Shown: positions 11,863 through 24,153, counted from the stretch's first letter. The stretch is 64,000 nt of DNA from Maratus speciosus (GCA_963932465.1 OZ010793.1:261575696-261639695), one strand, 5' to 3'. The notes: generated by a model not told the origin, from the sequence alone. Numbers and translations are program-made.

Positions 11863-12749
11863 CTCAATCCCTCTAAATTGAACACGGTTGATGCATGTGC
11901 AGATGTCCCAAAATGGGTCTACTTAAAATTTTACCTGTGCGTTTGAATATATATGATTTTAGTGTTTTTGAAGGATTTAAAAAACTGAAGGAGGATAGAT
12001 GTTATACAACGTAGATTAAATAAGGCAGTTGTTCGACTTATAATACGGCATCGGAATGCTTAAGCCTAACATGGACGAAATAAAATGGCTGATTTTAATG
12101 AAAGATTATCAAGTTCCCGATGAGTTCACTCCGGAAGCGTTATACACTTTGCGTCATTATATATATAATTATTATATAAAAATATCAAGTTTTCCCATCA
12201 TACTCTTAAATTAAACAAATTATAAATTTTATTTCTCCCCACAAAGTGATCATTTTCTATGGAACTGCCCAGAAATAAAGCTACTACTCTGACTGATCTA
12301 GTAATACTTGTTTTAGAAATCATGGTGTTTTTATGTCTGAATCTGAACTTTACCAACCAGAAAGAGATAGTTTATTTTTTGCCGAAACAATACATAATAC
12401 TTTTCTAACTATTTGTCACTAAATGAGCATTATAAAATCACAAGAAATATTATTTACATTCAAGAAAAGGTTTCTTATCATTATTTACTTTGATTAGTGT
12501 ATAACAGGATTTAAATCACAATATGTTTAAGAAAGTTGTAACTACTTTTTTCCTTAAATATATTTTCCAAAAACTTCAAAATATATACTAAAAACACTTT
12601 AATTGCTTAAAAAACGCCACATATCAATTAAAAAAAAATTAAAATATTAACACGTTTCGATTGATTCACTCAATCACAACAGAACACGTAAAAACACATG
12701 AAAACACAAATGCAATTTACGTAAAACACTAGAATGTGAAATCAGTTTC
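11863..12749. other. Unassigned AT-rich sequence
   Basis: No gene or repeat end recognised. Confidence 0.4.
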
Positions 12750-12975
12750 TATAGGCTAGTTCCATGGGTTTTGGTAGAGTACGTCACATAGCTGATAACT
12801 GCTATGCTTCTGGACCAACGTTATTTTCGAAAAGTTTTCTTCGCCTTATTCAATTAATGAGATATCTGCGATAAAATAAGTCACATTCTTCCGTTCTAAA
12901 ATACTGGTACTCAAACATCGTAGCAATTAGCACCTATGTGACTTACACTAAAAGAACGCATGAAACTGGCCTATA
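12750..12975. mobile_element. 226-bp MITE (TATAGGCTAGTTCCATG ends)
   Basis: The left end TATAGGCTAGTTCCATG is matched inverted by CATGAAACTGGCCTATA at the right. A related partial copy lies at 49370-49560, with much of its interior in the opposite orientation (shared blocks CTTATTCAATTAATGAGATAT and CAGTTATCAGCTATGTGAC). Non-coding. Confidence 0.75.
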
Positions 12976-13206
12976 ATGAAATGCAGATACAAATGCATTC
13001 CTGTAATTTTCGGCACTGCCAGTTGCTCCATCAATAGTCCGCTTTCCAAAGTTGTTCAACCGTTCTACTCAAATATTCAGAGTATGAAATGACAACGTGT
13101 ATCATTACATACTTTTGAACCTCTTATATATATTTCAATCGATTCCCTTAAAAATAGTTGTAAATAAAAATCAGACCTGTAAATCAATTTACTTTCATTG
13201 AATATG

Positions 13207-13889
13207 GGGCTGTCACAAGCGACTATTTTTATATTCTGTTCGCACCAGTATTTTTCTAATATAAATTTTGAAGTTTATTTCTCTTGCAAATATTGTCAAA
13301 GTATTTGTTAAAGATTTCTGTGTTGAGAAAGTGGTGCCATTTAGAATTAACCCTTACATGCCGGGTGTTGCTTTTCGGCAACATACCCAATTTAGGCTCT
13401 AAAATACTATTAGAATAATGTTGAAGCTATAATGCCTAATGTTGCCAATAAAATACATTCTGAAGGTATTATTAAATCAATTTTCAACATGTAAATGGCA
13501 ACACTTGTGCTGTTTAAGAAAAAAGATAGATTTATTTTTTCCATTATTGCAACTTGTTCTTTTTGTTTTGTTTGGAAGCTTGCGAAATACCCTATTTTGT
13601 TCTGTAGTGAGCAAGTGAAATTTATTTCTTATTATAGTTCCTGAAATTCTTGTGTGTTTAATATTATAGAATTTTATCAAGGAAAATTATTTTTTCAATT
13701 AAAGACCAGTATTGTCGATTAGTAACAAACTGTTTTTTAGCCGTAAACCATACTTAAAAGAAAATATGATTTTTTTAAGTATTTTTCCCATGATTTATTT
13801 AAAAAATGAAAGCTAAAAAACATTATTACAATGATTTTTGAAAAATCAGGCATTTAAGGATTAAAAAATAGTCGCCTGTGGCAGACCTG
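13207..13889. mobile_element. hAT-type non-autonomous element
   Basis: The ends are inverted: GTCACAAGCGACTATTTTT at the left and AAAAATAGTCGCCTGTGGC at the right. The flanks TGAATATG (13199-13206) and TGAATAGG (13890-13897) form a near-perfect 8-bp duplication, as expected for hAT. The outermost 2 bases of the left end appear lost. A TTAA-bounded inverted-end block sits inside. Confidence 0.6.
13351..13860. mobile_element. TTAA-bounded MITE inside the hAT-type element
   Basis: TTAA-CCCTTACATGCC at 13347 is mirrored by GGCATTTAAGGA-TTAA ending at 13864. This matches the TTAA MITE pattern seen elsewhere in the window. CGGGTGTTGC and GCAACA near the left end can form a short hairpin. No transposase remains. 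Confidence 0.55.
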
Positions 13890-13897
13890 TGAATAGG

Positions 13898-14140
13898 ATG
13901 TTGATATTTTCTTTTTTTTACTAAGTCTTGATAAGGCCGTATTTTCCCTATTATACTTTACATCTGCAACATGTTTCTTACATCTAATACTGAATTTCCT
14001 TTGGATCATATCTACATAATAATTTCTAACACCCTCCTCCTTTTTCTTTATATTTAATATAATACTACTTATAATACCTGCAGTAAAAAAAAGTGTATGA
14101 TTTTTAACGACATTTTAGCATAACTAATTTTTACAAATGG
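13898..14140. other. Unassigned AT-rich sequence
   Basis: No feature recognised. Confidence 0.4.
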
Positions 14141-14360
14141 AAAGAAAGAATTATATAGCTGATGCGAAAATTGCGCAACGCTTCTCAAAAGTTGCATTTT
14201 GAGCATATAACCACATTTTCAAAATTTATTTTAATTCAAATTTAATAAAATGCGCATAATTTTATGACAATTTGATAAAGAATTCAAAAACTTTTACCAT
14301 TTTAAATAATACTTTTGCATTTTTGAAGAAAAAGCCTTTTGAAAAGTAAAAATAATCAAT
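14141..14360. repeat. Dispersed repeat family R2, copy 1
   Basis: This block resembles 16255-16440 and about 20930-21030. Shared order: a GATGC/AAAGTT-type start, GATCATAT or GAGCATAT, ATTTTCAAA or ATTTTCGAA, TTTAATAAA, ATAATTTTA, and GAATTCAAAA or GAGTTCGAAA. With family R1 it points to an old duplication history over 14-21 kb. Confidence 0.5.
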
Positions 14361-14900
14361 AACTGAAGCACTTAAACAAAATTCATTGAATAATATAATT
14401 TAAGGCATCATATAATTTGTATATAATTTCAAGTACAAGATAGTAAAATATCATTGAATTTACTACTGTTAATCCGGACAATCGCAATATCGAAACAGAT
14501 CGAGCAGAACCGATGTGTCCCAATTAGCTTGGAATGTACTGTATGGGTCAATGTCTCAAAAACCAAACAATTTCATTCCAAAAATTTTATTTTTTAAAAT
14601 TAATGTACCAACTACCACATAAAATTATATACTATGATACAGTTTTTTTCATTTAAATGTATTGTGGTGTTTTGAGATGAAGGGTGTATATTTTATGCGT
14701 AGGATAAACTTTTGTGGAAGAAAGTGTCTGTTAACATCATAATCAGTGTCTAATAATCTGGACTGAGATGATGGGGGCTGAGGTCTGAGGACTTTTTGTC
14801 TTAAAAGCTGCACAGGCATTTTGTTGAATCATTTTGAACACATGTGAATTATTAAATATGCCATGTGACATTTGTACGTTGCATACAAAAAGTTGAAATG

Positions 14901-14903
<3 letters not shown>
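14361..14903. other. Unassigned sequence with a possible decayed Tigger end
   Basis: CCCAATTAGCTTGGAATGTA near 14519 resembles the right end of the Tigger-type MITE at 50090-50121. No matching left end was found, so no element is called. Confidence 0.3.

Positions 14904-14939
<36 letters not shown>
14904..14939. repeat. 36-base T tract
   Basis: An uninterrupted run of T. It might be the A-tail of a minus-strand retroposed sequence, but no adjoining element was recognised. Confidence 0.85.
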
Positions 14940-14943
<4 letters not shown>

Positions 14944-15845
14944 AAATAAAAAGTTAAATATGGCGACATGAATGATGTTGTAAAAAATACTCATCCCTAT
15001 TCACAACAAAAATTAAATATTTCTAAATATGAAACAAAGAGAAGAACAACTTATCTTCATCCATGGTGGCTAGTTGATTCAGTTGCTGTTGCAATGGAAA
15101 TAATTCTGCCAGCACCACCTAGTATACGTTAACCTAAATGTGTGTTTAGAGGGGCTAAAATGATGGTAAACCTCAGAGACAAATATATTTACTACAATAT
15201 TTTACTATACAATCTATACTAATATATGAGAATTAGATTTTCCCATACTGTATATATATAGGTATAAATATATAATAGCAAAAGTTAATAATATTTATAA
15301 TTTTTTTTACAGCATACATATAATATTGGATATTTGTACTTAGGGACAGCGACTGAAATGATGATTTCGTTTGTTTAAAGCTTAAAATTAATTATTTATA
15401 CATCATTGTATGTCCATTTATCATTGGTAATTGTTATAAAAAATTTTGCAATATATTAAATTTTTCAGTTTTTGGCTTTAGTATAATTAACGAAATATTA
15501 TTGGCAGTAGACGCAAATTATCCAATTTTCAGATATTAACCCATAACATTTGCTGTTTTAATAATTTTGCAGTTTCATTCTCTTTTGAAAAAAAATTTTT
15601 TTTTTAGTTTATAAAAAGAAAAAGCCCATCTTGTATTATCCTTAAAGTTCCGATTTGTTTTCTGATGACGCACAACACTTTAAATAATGCCATTACTTTT
15701 ATTATTCATTTTCTTTTAAGTTTCAATATTTCACATTGATTTAATGTGCGTTAAGATTTTATTTATTAAATGTGTCTAGAAGCACAAAAGTGTTACAAAC
15801 AGTTTTCACGAACTGTAAGTTTTACTTTCACTTTTACATTTGCAA
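14940..15845. other. Unassigned AT-rich sequence
   Basis: No feature recognised apart from short A/T runs. Confidence 0.4.
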
Positions 15846-16060
15846 AGAAACAAAACATTGCATGAATCATGGGGGAAATTCTCTTCCTTTAATTAAATTG
15901 AATGTTTTCTTTTAAGAAATATGGCGAATTTGAAACCAAATCGATACTTGGAATTAAAAATTCATGCAGGCAAGATGATATATGTTACATGGCTGCACTG
16001 AATATTAAATTTGTATGATTTTCACAATTATTAGTTACATTCGTTCAACATCTAATGCAC
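15846..16060. repeat. Dispersed repeat family R1, copy 2
   Basis: Shares GAAACAAAACATT, ATGAATC, AAATTC, TTGAAACCAAA and GGAATTAAAAATTCATG with the R1 copies at 1697 and 17713. Copies 2 and 3 lie about 1.87 kb apart with related flanks, so they are probably parts of one old tandem duplication. Confidence 0.6.
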
Positions 16061-16254
16061 TAGCACTGTGCAGATATAATTGTGCGCATGAAATGTTATA
16101 ACAGGCAAAGTTGTGTGCAAGCTGGGAAAAATCTTAATAAATTAATTTATCACAACACACTTAAGCAGATTGATAACTGCTTTTTTCTGTCGTAACTATA
16201 AACATTTTGTGGGTGTTAAAGATGTTTGGGAATAAAGCTGAATTTTATTTATAA

Positions 16255-16440
16255 AAAAAAGAAAATTATACAAATGATGCAAAAGTTCCTTTACACTTTC
16301 TAGAAACATGTAATTACGATCATATAAATATATTTTCGAAATTAAAATTGAAATACAAGTTTAATAAATTATGGATAATTTTAAAGATAATTTTATACTG
16401 AGTTCGAAACTTCTTACCTTCTTAAATTAAGTCATTGTTG
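16255..16440. repeat. Dispersed repeat family R2, copy 2
   Basis: Related to 14141-14360 by the ordered blocks GATGCAAAAGTT, GATCATATA, ATTTTCGAAA, TTTAATAAATTA and GAGTTCGAAAC. Confidence 0.5.
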
Positions 16441-16689
16441 TAAATAAAAAATAAAAAAGAAAAGAAATACTTGTAGTACGGACAAATAACCAATAAATAT
16501 TTACATTCATTTTTAAATAAAATTCCTTAATCAATATAGCACATTTAATATTTTATCATTTTATCAGTTTCTTTTTAAATTAAAAAAATATTTGCAGCTC
16601 ATAAAAATTATTTATATATACACACATATGCATATGAATACATATACATATAGATACATTCATAGAGATATATACACACATATATATAT

Positions 16690-17455
16690 AGTATGCTCAC
16701 TAAAGTACCTTGCTACCCTCTTAACTTCGGAACGGCTGCTGCTATATTCTTAAAAGTGGTGTTTAGGTATACTGAAGTAGCCATGTGCTACTGAATGAAA
16801 CCGCCTACGGCGCCACCTGGGGGAACACTTCGAAGTTAGTATTCCTATCTCGAAAACGGAAAGAGATACGGAAAAAAATAGCTTTACAATGTTGTAGCGC
16901 ATCACCGATTTAGTACGAAAAGATACTTTGTAGACATTAATGCGAAGAATAGAACGGTTAAAACGCGCATTTGTTTTATCGTAATTTCCCACGCTGTGAC
17001 GTCACGAAATTTGAACGGAAGGAGAAAAGATTATATTTCGGACAAATGCGTATCCAAATGTGCATTGCAGAAGAAGAGTGCGTTGTGAGATGTTTGAACA
17101 CCTCAAATAGAGGGATATTGTTATAACTAGTTGTGCTTTTCTTTCTAAGATCATTTTGTAACGTCACAGTGTAGGAAATCACGAAAAAACAAATGCGCGT
17201 TTTAGCCTTTCTATTCTTCTCATTAATGCCCACAAGGTGTCTTGTTGTTTACAACTTCGTAAATAACCTTTTTTTCCCTATCTCTTTTCGTTTTCGAGAT
17301 AGGAATGCTAACTAGGCAGTTTTCCACTAGGTGGTGCCGTAAGCGGTTTCATTCAGTAACGCATGACTACTTCACTATACCTAGACACCACTTTTAGGAA
17401 CATAGCATCAGTTGTTCCTACGTGAAGAGGGTGGCAAGAGACTTTTTTGGGCATA

Positions 17456-17458
<3 letters not shown>
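16690..17458. mobile_element. Fully inverted (foldback-like) MITE in a TA repeat
   Basis: Almost the whole 769 bp is one inverted repeat. The left half carries AAAAGTGGTGTTTAGGTATA, TTACTGAATGAAACCGCC-like sequence, CCTATCTCGAAAACG and AAACGCGCATTTGTTTT. The right half carries all of these inverted and in mirror order, with the axis near 17075. Ends are AGTATGCTCA and GGGCATACTG, embedded in TATATA sequence, consistent with a TA target and Tc1/mariner-type ends. The minus-strand open frames at 16750-17233 are shadows. Confidence 0.8.

Positions 17459-17490
<32 letters not shown>
17459..17490. repeat. TA microsatellite
   Basis: About 16 TA units directly at the right border of the inverted MITE. 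The left border is also TA-rich, so the MITE landed in, or seeded, a TA repeat. Confidence 0.85.
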
Positions 17491-17492
<2 letters not shown>

Positions 17493-17712
17493 GTATTATC
17501 ATTATCTTTAAATTTCCTTTTCACCCTCGTATGATATCCAACGCTTTGATGTGTTATTCTTATTTTCCCGATTCTTCTTATTACTTTTTTTAAAATTCTA
17601 TAAAATTATTTTCATATTGATTTAATATTAAATAAAATATGTGGTTAATATGTGGTTGGCTGCATAAAACTGTTTCAGAACTTTATCACGAAGTTGCTGT
17701 TTTACTTTTGCA

Positions 17713-17905
17713 AAGAAACAAAACATTCCGTGAATCTGTCGGAAAAATTCTTTCCCGTTTTAGTTAGACTGAATGTTTTCATTAAACAATTATGGCAAAT
17801 TTAAAACCAAAATCGATGCTTAGAATTAAAAATTCATAAAAACAATGATGAAACACGTCTTCACATATTTGCACTGAACATTAATTTTGTCATTTTCATA
17901 AGTTT
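17713..17905. repeat. Dispersed repeat family R1, copy 3
   Basis: Shares GAAACAAAACATTC, GTGAATCTG, GAATGTTTTC, AAACCAAAATCGATGCT and GAATTAAAAATTCAT with copies 1 and 2. Confidence 0.6.
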
Positions 17906-18204
17906 TTGTTGAATTTGTTTAACTTCTATAATGCTGTAGCACTATACAGGCATAGTCGTGCGCGTCAATTGTCATGCCAGGAAAATATTTACAAATGTAT
18001 TGCATATTTAAGGAAATTGGTAACTGTTTGTCGTATGTAAAAGTTTTGTTTTGGATTTAGCTAATTTTTAACTCTTCCCACCTTAGTTGAAAAGTGTTTA
18101 AGAATTCAGTTTGTTCAGATTATCATGAAATTTATATATGCTATTGAGATTAACTATGGCATGTTCGGTATAGGAAATGGGGTATGTAGCATTCATTGTT
18201 TCTT

Positions 18205-20472
18205 TACAGAGACATTGAAAAGAATTCCATTGCATTACGGTCTATGATGAAAAATCGTTTGCGATGTACTTTAATGGTGTTACGCTATTTCAAGCATACT
18301 GGAATCGAGATGAATCACGGATGAATAACTGCTCTACAAGAAACGTATTATCCAATAGAATGTGCATAGCATTCATAGTTTATTTACAGGGTCACGCAAA
18401 AGAATTGCGATAATAATTGCTGAAAGTGCGCTTTCAGTTATGGTACTTTTTTAAATGTAACTAATTTTTATGATGTTACACAATTTTTAACACATTGACA
18501 TATATCTCTGAGGTGCACTACAAGATGCTTACTATAGAATATGTTGTGCATCGTTCATGTACAGGGATACTAAAAAAAATCCTGTTAGGGTCATTCCACA
18601 CAAAATGAGCAAAAATTTTTAAAAAGTCGTGGCTACATAGTAACCGATTTTAATAAAATTTGGTACACAGATTCAATTCATATTCAAATAGAGCTCTGCA
18701 AAATATTTCGACAAAAAAATAAAAAAAATTGGAAGTTCTGGACATTTAAAAAACTTGTGGCATAGAATGGCATGTGTACAATCGTTCAAGTTTGAAGTTC
18801 CGTATCTTGAAAACTATTTAACATAAATTAAATCTTTTTGCAATATTGTAATCTCTGGAAAATTATCTTCATATTTATTTAGAAATAATAATTTGGTAAC
18901 GTCATGATTAATTTTAAATTTCTTTTAAAAATTGATAATTTGTCAATTTTGAGAAAATTAAAAACGTTATAAAAATTAAAGGAAATCAAAAACATCTCTG
19001 AAATTGATGTTTGATGTAGTGTTACATATTAAAATCGAATTTCTAAAGTTTTTAAGTTGCCATGTATTTCCTTCACCTTTAAAAAAATGACAAAATCGTA
19101 ATTTTTCCTCTTATTGATAGGTAAAAAAAATAATGAAGGAAAGGTCAGACATTCCAGTTATTGCACAGACATAAAGATCAATAAGTAAATGATATGCTAA
19201 AAAAAATTCAAGATTGTCTTTTGATTCCTAACGTCACAAAATTTGGTTAAAAATGTAATATTTGTTGCATTCCAAGAGCTTTACTCTTTGAATACGCGCG
19301 CGTTTTTTCACAATATTGCACGATTTCAAAGGGAAAAAAGATGCAGTGCTGCCATCTATGGATTTAGAGGATAAATATATAATATTTTTGTTCAACGTAA
19401 TATATATATATATATATATTTTACTGTAGTTTAAAATAAATATATTAATAGCCAAAATAAACTGAAAGCAAGAATAAAAGTTTCTGTATTTAAAATATAC
19501 ACTTTCATCTATAATATGAAATAATTTAAAAGTTTAATAAAGCTTTCCTTCACTTAAAAAGAAGTGATAGAAATATTGCATTTTACCCTCAACATTTTTT
19601 ACTATTAATTTTTTTTCTCATTAAGGAATAAAAAGGCAAGAATGAAACTTTCGATATTTAAACTATATACTTTTAGCTATAACGCCAAAAAAAAAGTTAA
19701 ATTATCAAAGCTGTCCTTCATGCTTAAATGAGCAATAGAAATATTGCATTTTTACCTCAAAAATTTTGAATTTTTTTTTCTCCTTACGGAATGAAAATAC
19801 AACTACTAACTTACGCCAATCTGTTAATTATTATTCATTCCTAATTGTAAATATTTTTTAATACAGTCTTTCCATTCCCAAGGCTAATAATCAGATTTGA
19901 AATTTTAAGCATGAAGACAATAAATACTTCGATTTTGCATCCACTTTTAATGTAATTTTTAATACTTAAATAAACAATCCTGAAATCTATTATTTTACAT
20001 TTACTCATAAATAGATATATATGATCTACTTATAGACTGATTTTCATTAAAATCTGTGACATGTCTGCTACAGCTGATTTGCTCATTTTGCATGGAATGA
20101 CCCGTTACACAGTCCTGTTACACCTGCAGTCTATGGAGAAAAATCGTTTGCGGTGTATTTTAATGATAGATTATTTCAAGCATGTTACAGTACTGTCTAA
20201 GGCCAATAATTGGGGAAAATGTGCTTTCCTTTGTTGTACGCGTTTTAAAATTTAACAATTACTTTTGCATATTACTTGGTGTGCGTAAATTCTGTAAATC
20301 ATATACAGGGCTGCACAAAACAACTGGAGTAGATTACTGATGAAAATTGCAGAAGGGGAATTTTCAACTGTGGTATGCTTTTCCTAATTGAACTAAATTT
20401 TAGTATCCTTTATCAGAAGCATACATTATCAGAAATCTTTGGATCATGCACAGGATGCACAAAATAATTCAG
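18205..20472 (+). repeat. Partial module array, same family as 56.4-58.5 kb
   Basis: Five forward copies of a short motif related to TACAGGGNCACACAAAAGAAT occur at about 18205, 18384, 18559, 20303 and 20448, the first three 175-179 bp apart. Between copies the context is also shared with 56.4-57.6 kb, for example GAAAAATCGTTTGCG, TGTACTTTAATG and ATTTCAAGCAT. The array is interrupted by the TIR element at 18588-20103. No inverted half is seen here. Confidence 0.65.
18588..20103. mobile_element. 1516-bp TIR element with GGGTCATTCCA ends
   Basis: The left end GGGTCATTCCACACAAAATG and the inverted right end match at 24 of 26 positions, through ...GAGCAAA. GTTA flanks both sides (18584-18587 and 20104-20107), giving a 4-bp duplication. 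It splits one unit of the module array, so it is younger than the array. The right part has an internal diverged direct duplication (about 19465-19625 and 19630-19800, both with ATAGAAATATTGCATTTT). No transposase was recognised. The superfamily is uncertain; Sola-like is one option for a 4-bp duplication. Confidence 0.7.
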
Positions 20473-20501
20473 ATATTTTTCTTAGTATTGATGGTAATTA
20501 A

Positions 20502-20744
20502 CCCGTAACTGGAGACGGGAGTCAGAATAATTCCGCGTTGTTCTTTGGTTCTGATTATCATGTGTTTTTTTTGTCCTTGAATAAAATCACTCCTCAGTAC
20601 CGACAAATAGTTCTTTTATCATTACATATTTCCAGACTATATTGCGTTTCTAAAACAAATTCCAATGCTGTTTACAAAAGACAAAAAAGGAAAATAACAT
20701 TATATCTCTGAACGCGTAAGAAAATTCATGTCTCCAGTTACGGG
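20502..20744. mobile_element. TTAA MITE (CCCGTAACTGGAGAC ends)
   Basis: TTAA-CCCGTAACTGGAGACGGG at 20498 is mirrored by GTCTCCAGTTACGGG at 20730-20744. TTGT then stands where the second TTAA should be, a probable point change. 243 bp, non-coding. Confidence 0.65.
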
Positions 20745-21024
20745 TTGTGTTTTCAAATGTGTTATGGGTTAACGATTTGTTTATTTAGACATTATCTTTC
20801 ACTTTTTTAAACGGTGTAGTTTTATTATAGTATTCTGAATGTGTTGGGAAGTGTTTCATAATCTATGCTTGACACATGATTTTACGTTCTTCTTAAATAT
20901 GCTGTAAGTGAAAAAGTTTCGCAAAGAGGTATTATGAACATATGATCATATTTTCAAAAGGAAATTAAATTCCTAATGTAATAAATTATGCTTCAATTTT
21001 AAGATAATTTTGCACAGAATTCAA

Positions 21025-21180
21025 AACCTTTTAGGGTTTTATATAGCGGTTATTAATTGAAAAGTTATGAAAGGAAGAATGGCTAATAAGCATCCAGAAA
21101 CCTTTTAGGGTGTTATATAGCGGTTATTAAATGAAAAGTTGTGAAAGGAAGAATGACTAATAAGCATCTTAACCAATAAA
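21025..21180. repeat. Two-copy tandem duplication (~75 bp)
   Basis: AACCTTTTAGGGT, TATATAGCGGTTATTAA, GAAAAGTT, GAAAGGAAGAATG and CTAATAAGCATC occur twice in succession with only a few differences. A recent local duplication. Confidence 0.8.
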
Positions 21181-21782
21181 AAAGTTAAAACGGATTCTTT
21201 AATAAAATTAACTGTAAATGTTTAATATTTCATAATTTTTCGTATTTTTTTCTTCTGATTTTTAGATTTGTTTGTACTTTATACGAACTAAGGTATGTTT
21301 TAAAATTATTAAAGTATCTTCTTCATAATTTTCTTTTTTCCTTAAAGATTGAAAAATATTTCATGCTTTGTTATGCTTATGTTTCTTTTTTACTAACATG
21401 TGATGCGATAAACTACTCGTTCAAATTATATGTTGTAAGTACGATATAAGGTAACTTTAATAACTAATGTTAACCCCTTGACATTCAGGATGTACAGTCG
21501 TAGAAAAAAAAAGTCCTTTCGGCCAGTGCCGGGAGGAAGAGGTAGCTTTCATATTCCTTATTTTTTAAAAGCCAGCTTATATTATTCAAACACACGGAGC
21601 TCAAATTAGTGGAACCCGATTATAGAAGATTAAATACTAATTTTTGTCAATATTGAATATGAATGAGAATTTCGCGAAATTAGTCAGCGTTATCAAAGCT
21701 GGTTTTATTAAAGTGATTTATATTTGTCGCCAAATTCGGTGATATCCTGAATTATATTAACCCGAATTATCGGTGATAGCCC

Positions 21783-22889
21783 GCCATTTTAAAACAACAT
21801 AATGGGTGCAACAAAGCTCACCAATAAACTTGGTCGAGACCTTAGTAATTCCTGTGCACATGCTCACTCATATCTAAATCGTTTGATATATGCGAGTGCT
21901 GTTGCAGGCAAAAAATCAGATTTTTTAAAATGTCACACACATTCGAAATTCAAACTGCTATATCTCGGCTTTTTTTTAGATAAAGACAAAACAAAAAATA
22001 ATCCGGAATCTTTGTAACAAGCTGAAACACATAAGAAAAAAAATCTTTTTCAATTTCTAAATTTTTTTTGTACTTCATTTTAAATTATTATTATTATTTT
22101 TTAAATGGCCGCCATTTTGAAACAAGATGTCGGATGAAGTTAGAAAACGAACTCGGCCGACAGATTGCTATGTACTATGCACATGCCTTGTCACATCCTA
22201 ATTGGTTCATAAATACGCGTGTTATCGCGTGACAAAAATCAGATCGTTTCAAAATGTCAGCCATGCTAGAAATTCAAAGGGCTATAACTCAGCCATTTTT
22301 TAAGACATAGAAGAAACAAAAAAAATGCTCCAGAATCTTTGTATCAAGCTCAAACACATAAGGAAAAAATCTTTTTCAATTTCTAATTATTTTGTACCTC
22401 ACTTTTAAATTTTATTATTTTTTTTAATTTTAAATGGCCGCCATTTTGAAACAAGATGGCGGATGAGGCTGGCCAACGAACTCGGTCGAGACATTGCTAT
22501 GTACTATGCACATTCTTTGTCACATCCAAATCGGTTCATAAATACGTGTATTATCGCGTGACAAAAATCAGATCGTTTCAAAATGTCAGCCATGCTAGAA
22601 ATTCAAAGTGCTATAACTCAGCCATTTTTTAAGATATAGACGAAACTAAAAATGCTCAAGAATCTTTGTATCAATCCCAAACACATAAGAAAAAAATGTT
22701 TTTCAATGTCTAATTTTTTTGTGCCTCATTTTAAATTTAAATTTTTTTTTAAAATTTTAAATGGCCGCCATTTTGAAACAAGATGGCGGATGAAGCTGGC
22801 CAACGAACTCGGTCGAGACATTGGTATGTACTATGTACACACGAAATTTTATCCAAATCGGTTCATAAATACGAGAGTTACAGTATGAC
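21783..22889. repeat. Array of four ~325-bp repeats
   Basis: Units begin at about 21783, 22108, 22434 and 22759. From the second unit on, each starts with GCCGCCATTTTGAAACAAGA followed by TGGCGGATGA (TCGGATGA in the second), then GCCAACGAACTCGGTCGAGA (diverged in the first two). Later come AATCAGATCGTTTCAAAATG, GCTATAACTCAGCCATTTTT and AACACATAAG. The start can form a CCGCCAT/ATGGCGG hairpin. Inner units are more alike than the first. Short open frames are not preserved between units. Confidence 0.85.
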
Positions 22890-22891
22890 AA

Positions 22892-22906
22892 AGATCATAT
22901 ATATAT

Positions 22907-22938
<32 letters not shown>
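22892..22938. repeat. TA microsatellite
   Basis: A TA-rich run marks the right end of the 325-bp array. Confidence 0.85.
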
Positions 22939-22940
<2 letters not shown>

Positions 22941-23064
22941 ATTTTGAACGGAGGGTGGTTTCGGAGTCTGGGGGTCATGATCGGTGAAAATATACCAAAA
23001 TTTTTTGGAATCGCTTTCCTCCGAACGGCTGCAATAGGTAGCTTTTTGTAATGAAAGCTACCTA

Positions 23065-23575
23065 AAAAGTAAACACCACTTACTAATTCAGCAAAAAAAT
23101 ATCGTAGAAGAAAGTTACTGGTACCACACGATTGGTAATGAAGTCTACTTTTAAATGATGCATATAAAATTTGCTTAGGGGGCCATCTACATATTAAAAC
23201 GAAGGATAACTTTGTTTTGTTTCAATAGCAGTACACAATTCTGATAGCATAAATGAACTCTACACCCTTCAGTTAGCCTAAAAACAAATTTTTATGCAAT
23301 TCGTACGATAAGTTTCCAAGAAATTGTTTTAAAACGAGCGTATTTTAGGGGCTGCAGTTTTTTAAGCATAATTTGAAAACTACTTGGAAGTAAAAATGTG
23401 AAATTTTGGATTTCCATAAAGCAGGACTTAACAAATCTAAATCCATCAAAAAAATTGAAGGTTGCAATAAATATTTTTTTCGAATAATAATTTCATAATT
23501 CATAATTCATATCATAAAATTATAAAAATTGCAAATTCAACGTATTTATGTTTGGGTATTTTAGTATTATTGCTA

Positions 23576-23610
<35 letters not shown>

Positions 23611-23922
23611 AAAATGTAATTTAACATTAGAAGCACTAAATTTTGAATGATTACAATTAAAAACTTATCATTCAAATGACTTGAAATTTGGTGTCTAGGC
23701 ATATTTTGAACCGAAGATTTGAAATATCTTGTTAAAATTGGGTATTGCCATTGAAAAAAATGAAGTTGGAGTTCGTTTTAATATGTAGATGACCCCCTAA
23801 GCAAATTTTATATACATCATTTAAAAGTAGACTTTATTTCCAATTGTTTGGTACCAGTAACTTCCTTCTACGATAATTTGTTGATGAGTTACTAGGGGTG
23901 TTTACTTTTTTCCCCACGACTG
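23065..23922. mobile_element. Long-TIR mariner-type MITE, copy 1 (left tip missing)
   Basis: AAAAAGTAAACACC at the left and GGTGTTTACTTTTT...CCACGACTG-TA at the right are inverted ends. The inverted match runs over 150 bp, including ATCGTAGAAGAAAGTTACTG and GGGGGCCATCTACATATTAA. Relative to the intact 36214-37268 copy it is inverted and lacks the first ~15 bases of one end. A run of about 32 A (23577-23608) lies inside. No transposase. Confidence 0.75.
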
Positions 23923-24153
23923 TACGATGCGTATGTCCTGATTTTATCGTAGACGACTACTAGACGTACATCGCGTACGTCCATGTGGAATATGAAAATC
24001 AGTGTTGCTGCTGGAGTTTTTTATTTAGAATATTCAATTGACTCCAGAAAAGTTTCAATAGCATTTTTTTTTTAATTTTATTTATGAAATACATATAATC
24101 ATTAAAGCAAAAATAACTATTGAAACTTAATGCTGAAAATTCGTAATGCTTAA

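Noticed and set aside
14464..14545. Decayed Tigger MITE
   Set aside because: Only one end resembles the 49636 element and no inverted partner or TA pair was found.
21783..22889. CRISPR-like regular array
   Set aside because: The whole 325-bp unit repeats, with no unique spacers, and the sequence is eukaryotic.
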